Shown: positions 53,315 to 53,367 of the stretch, piece after piece
Layout: every line of letters starts with the position of its first letter
Numbering within the stretch: position 1 is the first letter of the stretch
Assembly: GCA_000193795.2 (NCBI GenBank)
Contig: AEPI01000055.1
Span: 1 to 53,367 of the forward strand
Reading direction: 5' to 3'
DNA length: 53,367 nucleotides
Source: Neisseria lactamica NS19
GTDB lineage: Bacteria > Pseudomonadota > Gammaproteobacteria > Burkholderiales > Neisseriaceae
Notes under the pieces: generated by a model
Told to the model about the DNA's origin: nothing
Databases searched by the model: none
What the model saw: the letters and a program-made list of their open reading frames with translations, nothing else
Position numbers and translations under genes: made by a program

Positions 53315-53367
53315 CGCCATTCCCGCAAAAACAAAAAATCAAAAACAGAAATCCCGTCATTCCCACG
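53315..53367. repeat. Start of a third dRS3/RS mosaic, cut by the window edge
   Basis: Half dRS3 units (CCATTCCCGC and GTCATTCCCACG) and the RS-type spacer CAAAAACAAAAAATCAAAAA recur here as in the block at 20955. Confidence 0.6.

Overview
The window comes from a Neisseria chromosome. The 12-base uptake signal ATGCCGTCTGAA and its reverse complement occur dozens of times, often as inverted pairs just past gene ends. dRS3-type repeats (ATTCCC-N8-GGGAAT) and one full Correia element are also present. The core gene order is that of the N. meningitidis / N. gonorrhoeae / N. lactamica group. Three restriction-modification systems of the NgoPII/NlaI (GGCC), NlaIII (CATG) and NlaX (CCNGG) types make N. 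lactamica a good candidate, but species cannot be fixed from this window.

Layout. 1-1236: AT-rich, unassigned two-gene unit. 1299-15317 (minus strand): valS, then an envelope and isoprenoid block which, read in transcription order, is frr-uppS-cdsA-dxr-rseP-bamA-skp-lpxD-fabZ-[Abi insert]-lpxA. 15459-17293: GGCC restriction-modification pair. 17402-25640: FUSC membrane protein, tRNA-Thr, small membrane protein, rsmG, parA, a dRS3 mosaic, rnhB, mnmG and an alanine/glycine:cation symporter. 25799-33092: pdxA, a second dRS3 mosaic, rne, rluC, a Correia element and lpxB. 33093-34380: AT-rich island of toxin tails and small orphan genes. 34427-37082: dapB, bamE, fur, aat. 37082-37905: toxin domain plus SUKH immunity gene. 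38007-42419: gapA, an RnfB-like ferredoxin, a Kef antiporter, tRNA-Val and tRNA-Asp. 43008-46878: NlaIII-like and NlaX-like systems in tandem. 46963-53209: sdaA, gyrB, prlC.

How it fits together. The block from frr to lpxA joins ribosome recycling, undecaprenyl-PP, CDP-diacylglycerol and MEP-pathway synthesis with outer-membrane assembly (BamA, Skp) and lipid A synthesis (LpxD, LpxA, FabZ). LpxB and BamE lie further along. Between conserved neighbours sit small AT-rich cassettes, all apparently for defence or conflict: an Abi/HEPN gene with a structured leader (fabZ/lpxA), the GGCC system (frr/FUSC gene), toxin-immunity debris (lpxB/dapB), a toxin-immunity pair (aat/gapA) and two restriction-modification systems (tRNA-Asp/sdaA). 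This matches the minimal mobile element pattern known in Neisseria.

The most interesting item is the Abi_2-type HEPN RNase candidate (5054-5776), whose upstream DNA folds into two strong hairpins on the same strand (5816-5888). It resembles the RNA-regulated AbiF toxin-antitoxin class thought to be related to Cas13. Next come the C-terminal frameshift of the GGCC endonuclease, a toxin domain that starts inside the stop codon of aat, and head-to-head toxin tails between lpxB and dapB.
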